From positions 116,978 through 180,977 of the forward strand of contig JACERV010000002.1 in assembly GCA_013911065.1 (NCBI GenBank): a DNA stretch of 64,000 bases, in the 5' to 3' direction. The notes beneath the pieces were generated by a model, which saw only the letters and a program-made list of their open reading frames with translations, ran no database searches and was not told the origin of the DNA. Shown here piece by piece: positions 61,715-64,000 of this stretch (positions are counted from its first letter, which is position 1; each line of letters opens with the position of its first letter). Source of the DNA: Ruminococcus sp. (GTDB taxonomy: Bacteria > Bacillota > Clostridia > Lachnospirales > Lachnospiraceae). Position numbers and translations under genes: made by a program.

Positions 61715-63877
61715 TTACATTCCTTTTATTTCCATAGTTTCCTTTTCTCTTAACTGGAAATGTCCCACAAGGTCCTTAAGCATTTGAGCTTGTCCACTAA
61801 GCTCTTCACTTGCCGCGGCACTTTCTTCCGCAGTTGCAGAATTCGTCTGAACTACTGCAGAAATCTGTCCGACCCCTGCCGTAATTTGTGTAATTGCCTG
61901 TGCCTGTGCTTCCGATGCATCAGCAATGTGCTGAATTGTTTCGTCAACAACCCTGGATTTTTCTACAACATCCTGCAGTGATCCTTCAGTTTCAGCAGCA
62001 TGTTTTGTACCGTTTGAAACAGCGCTGATTGCACTTTCAATTAACCCTGTCGTATTCTTTGCTGCTTCAGCACATTTTCCGGCAAGATTACGAACCTCAT
62101 CAGCAACTACAGCAAAACCCTTTCCCGCCTCTCCTGCACGTGCCGCCTCAACCGCTGCATTCAGCGCGAGAATATTTGTTTGGAATGCGATATCATTTAT
62201 TGTTTTAATAATCTTACCGATTTCATTTGAGGCGTCTGCAATTTCTTTCATTGCCGACATTAATGTTTCCATGTGCCCGTTGCTCTCTGCCACACCTGCA
62301 CCAGCTTCACCAGACAGCCGGCTTGCAGCAACCGCATTTTCTGCATTTTCTTTTACACGCAATGATATTTCCTGAATCGCAGCGGAAAGCTCCTCCACAG
62401 AACTTGCCTGCTCTGCTGCACCCTGGCTAAGAGATTGCGCCCCCACAGATACCTGATCAGAGCCCATTGAAACCTGACTTGCAGCTATATCAATATCCGA
62501 AAGTGTACTGCTGAGGTTTTTGTTTATTTCGCTCATAGCAAGCCAAATACCCCGGTATTCTCCCACATATCTCTCCTCATATTGGGTTTCAGCGCAGAAG
62601 TTGCCTCTCGACATTTCTCCCAACAAATACCCTACATCTGAAATGATGATTCTGAGGTCATCGGACATATTTTCAAAGGCCCTGGAAAGAATACCAATTT
62701 CATCCTCTGATTTAACGTCAACATGAATATCCAGTTCACCCTTTATGATTTTTTCCGCTGCTGTTACAACACCTCCGATAGGCTTTAACATTTTTTTCAA
62801 AAATAAAGTAATAGTAACAATAATAACCACCAGCACACAAACTGCCACAACTACCATAAGGATACTAAGATTTATGACAGATCTATGAAGGTCGGCTTCA
62901 CTGACCGCGGTAGAAGACCACCAGGTTTCATCACCGGCCTTAATCGGATAATAGTACTCCACTAACTTTGAACCGTCAAAGTCTGCTTCTATTCTAAACG
63001 GAGACCCCTCTTGTGCCTTTTTACTGATTTTTTCATATTGTTTACTGCCCAGTAAATCGCTGATTGTCTGACCAACCAATTCTTTCGAATCACTATCATA
63101 AACGATAGTGCCATCCTGTGTAATAATATCTGTAAACATATCCGGATACTTTTCATCTGTAGACTTCATTTTTGAGAAGTTATCCGCATTGATATCAATA
63201 ATAATCACACCTTGTGTTTTTCCATCATAAACAATTGGAAATGATCCCGTTACCATTGTGATGTCTTCTTCTATGTAAGGCTTGGTAAAATAAGCCTTCT
63301 GACTTGACGCCGCCTGTGCATAATAGTCCTTTTTACTGTACTCCTCATAAGCACCATAGGATTGCGCTGTTTTATTGTCGGCATTCTCATCATTCACATA
63401 GATACTATAATCCTTAACAGCCCCGTCAAAAGCATATGGCTCAAAGAGCGCTCCGACACCTATAATATCAGGACTATTTTTAACTTCGGTCCATTCACTA
63501 TGTAAAATTTTGTCCTCTACCTCATAGTTTAACTCTATGAGATTTGCATTATAAACACTACTTTTTTTTGTAGGAAAGGGAATTTTATTTCCACTTTCGT
63601 CTGCATCCTGCGCGGCAAGCATTTGATCATATGCCTCATGAGACTCCTGCAAATATTCCTGAAAACCTTGTGCCGTTTTTGAAGCATCATCCATGATTGC
63701 CTGCACAGTGATTCCATTTTGAGCAGCAAGATTAGAAAATTCACCATTAATCGCCTCTGTCATTTCCTTGTTTACGGATAAAACAGATACAAGAATCAAG
63801 ATGGTAAGAGAAACAATCAAGATAATTGCAATTACTAAAGATGTCTTCGCGGCTAGTTTCATTTTTTTGAAATTCAT
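61715..63877 (-). CDS. Methyl-accepting chemotaxis protein (dCache_1-type)
   Basis: The 720-residue protein has a first membrane helix (about 12-34), a double-Cache extracellular domain (about 38-335; [48 protein letters not shown]), a second helix (about 340-365), HAMP ([17 protein letters not shown]) and the signalling tip [37 protein letters not shown]. dCache receptors bind amino acids, organic acids or sugars; the ligand is unknown. It and the receptor at 58373 imply a motile organism. Confidence 0.94.
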   Translation of the reverse strand: MNFKKMKLAAKTSLVIAIILIVSLTILILVSVLSVNKEMTEAINGEFSNLAAQNGITVQAIMDDASKTAQGFQEYLQESHEAYDQMLAAQDADESGNKIPFPTKKSSVYNANLIELNYEVEDKILHSEWTEVKNSPDIIGVGALFEPYAFDGAVKDYSIYVNDENADNKTAQSYGAYEEYSKKDYYAQAASSQKAYFTKPYIEEDITMVTGSFPIVYDGKTQGVIIIDINADNFSKMKSTDEKYPDMFTDIITQDGTIVYDSDSKELVGQTISDLLGSKQYEKISKKAQEGSPFRIEADFDGSKLVEYYYPIKAGDETWWSSTAVSEADLHRSVINLSILMVVVAVCVLVVIIVTITLFLKKMLKPIGGVVTAAEKIIKGELDIHVDVKSEDEIGILSRAFENMSDDLRIIISDVGYLLGEMSRGNFCAETQYEERYVGEYRGIWLAMSEINKNLSSTLSDIDIAASQVSMGSDQVSVGAQSLSQGAAEQASSVEELSAAIQEISLRVKENAENAVAASRLSGEAGAGVAESNGHMETLMSAMKEIADASNEIGKIIKTINDIAFQTNILALNAAVEAARAGEAGKGFAVVADEVRNLAGKCAEAAKNTTGLIESAISAVSNGTKHAAETEGSLQDVVEKSRVVDETIQHIADASEAQAQAITQITAGVGQISAVVQTNSATAEESAAASEELSGQAQMLKDLVGHFQLREKETMEIKGM

Positions 63878-63940
63878 AATACCCTTCTCCTCTTATTCCG
63901 TATTTCGTGCCGGCCAATCAAATACTCCAGCCCTCCTGAA

Positions 63941-63991
63941 GTTGCTAATGTTCAAAAAGGTCAGCTTCTTGAACTGCCAACATTCAAGAAG
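63941..63991. repeat. CTTCTTGAAC hairpin repeat, copies C and D
   Basis: On the minus strand copy C has arms CTTCTTGAAT and GTTCAAGAAG around GTTGGCA (63965-63991). A diverged copy D reads CTTTTTGAAC-ATTAGCA with a weak second arm (63941-63959). Both lie in the leader region of the chemoreceptor gene. Confidence 0.6.
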
Positions 63992-64000
63992 GTACACCTT

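Overview
The window looks like a chromosome segment of a low-to-moderate GC Gram-positive anaerobe, most likely a gut-type clostridium of the Lachnospiraceae. The signs are Firmicutes-style rpsF-ssb-rpsR and DUF951 genes, a class B sortase, a BusR-like regulator beside a betaine/choline ABC transporter, AGGAGG ribosome sites throughout, UUG/GUG starts, and one sugar-utilisation operon after another, each with its own regulator. No phage, insertion sequence or CRISPR array was seen.

Layout. 1-3.3 kb: osmoprotectant uptake (a permease/binding-protein fusion cut by the window edge, plus a CBS-domain ATPase) and the BusR-like regulator, with a long dyad over the transporter promoter. 3.4-5.0 kb: a TetR gene and a small unknown gene, bracketed by rpsR and a degenerate copy of the rpsR 3' end. 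5.0-8.6 kb: rpsR-ssb-rpsF, DUF951, sortase B, a polyprenyl-type glycosyltransferase and tRNA-Cys. 8.8-17.4 kb: LacI regulator, then a ketohexose 3-epimerase, PfkB kinase, ribose-type ABC transporter, polyol dehydrogenase and SDR, which reads as a rare ketose/polyol operon. 17.6-18.7 kb: thioesterase and a RelE/ParE-type toxin-antitoxin pair. 18.8-27.0 kb: GtrA-like protein, two GH3 beta-glucosidases (one membrane-anchored with permuted domain order) and a LytTR/GHKL two-component system. 27.2-28.4 kb: a 53-residue membrane protein and an XRE regulator.

28.7-40.9 kb: a self-contained PTS module. EIIA, EIIB, EIIC, HPr and enzyme I are followed by DhaK and DhaL; upstream lie a bicupin, a class II aldolase, a PRD/EII regulator, a duplicated VOC protein and a Gfo/Idh dehydrogenase. 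The likely logic is import as a sugar phosphate, aldol cleavage and triose phosphorylation. 41.4-49.7 kb: a LacI-controlled operon with a tripartite tricarboxylate transporter (TctCBA), an FAD oxidoreductase, a short chaperonin-like protein, IolG and IolE. 50.0-50.1 kb: tRNA-Glu and a second, identical tRNA-Cys. 50.3-56.8 kb: an AraC-type regulator opposite a five-gene operon (GPH symporter, Zn-dehydrogenase, split transketolase, SDR). 57.0-63.9 kb: ROK regulator, two methyl-accepting chemotaxis proteins and a DUF3810 protein.

The most unusual items are (1) the 264-residue protein at 43391-44185, which resembles the equatorial domain of GroEL with the apical domain missing and the ATPase motif eroded, inside a catabolic operon; (2) a three-copy, about 125-bp multi-hairpin repeat whose terminal palindrome always abuts the T-tract of an intrinsic terminator; (3) the complete PTS relay with DhaKL but no DhaM; and (4) the bracketed TetR cassette at rpsR. 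All calls come from reading the sequence without database searches.
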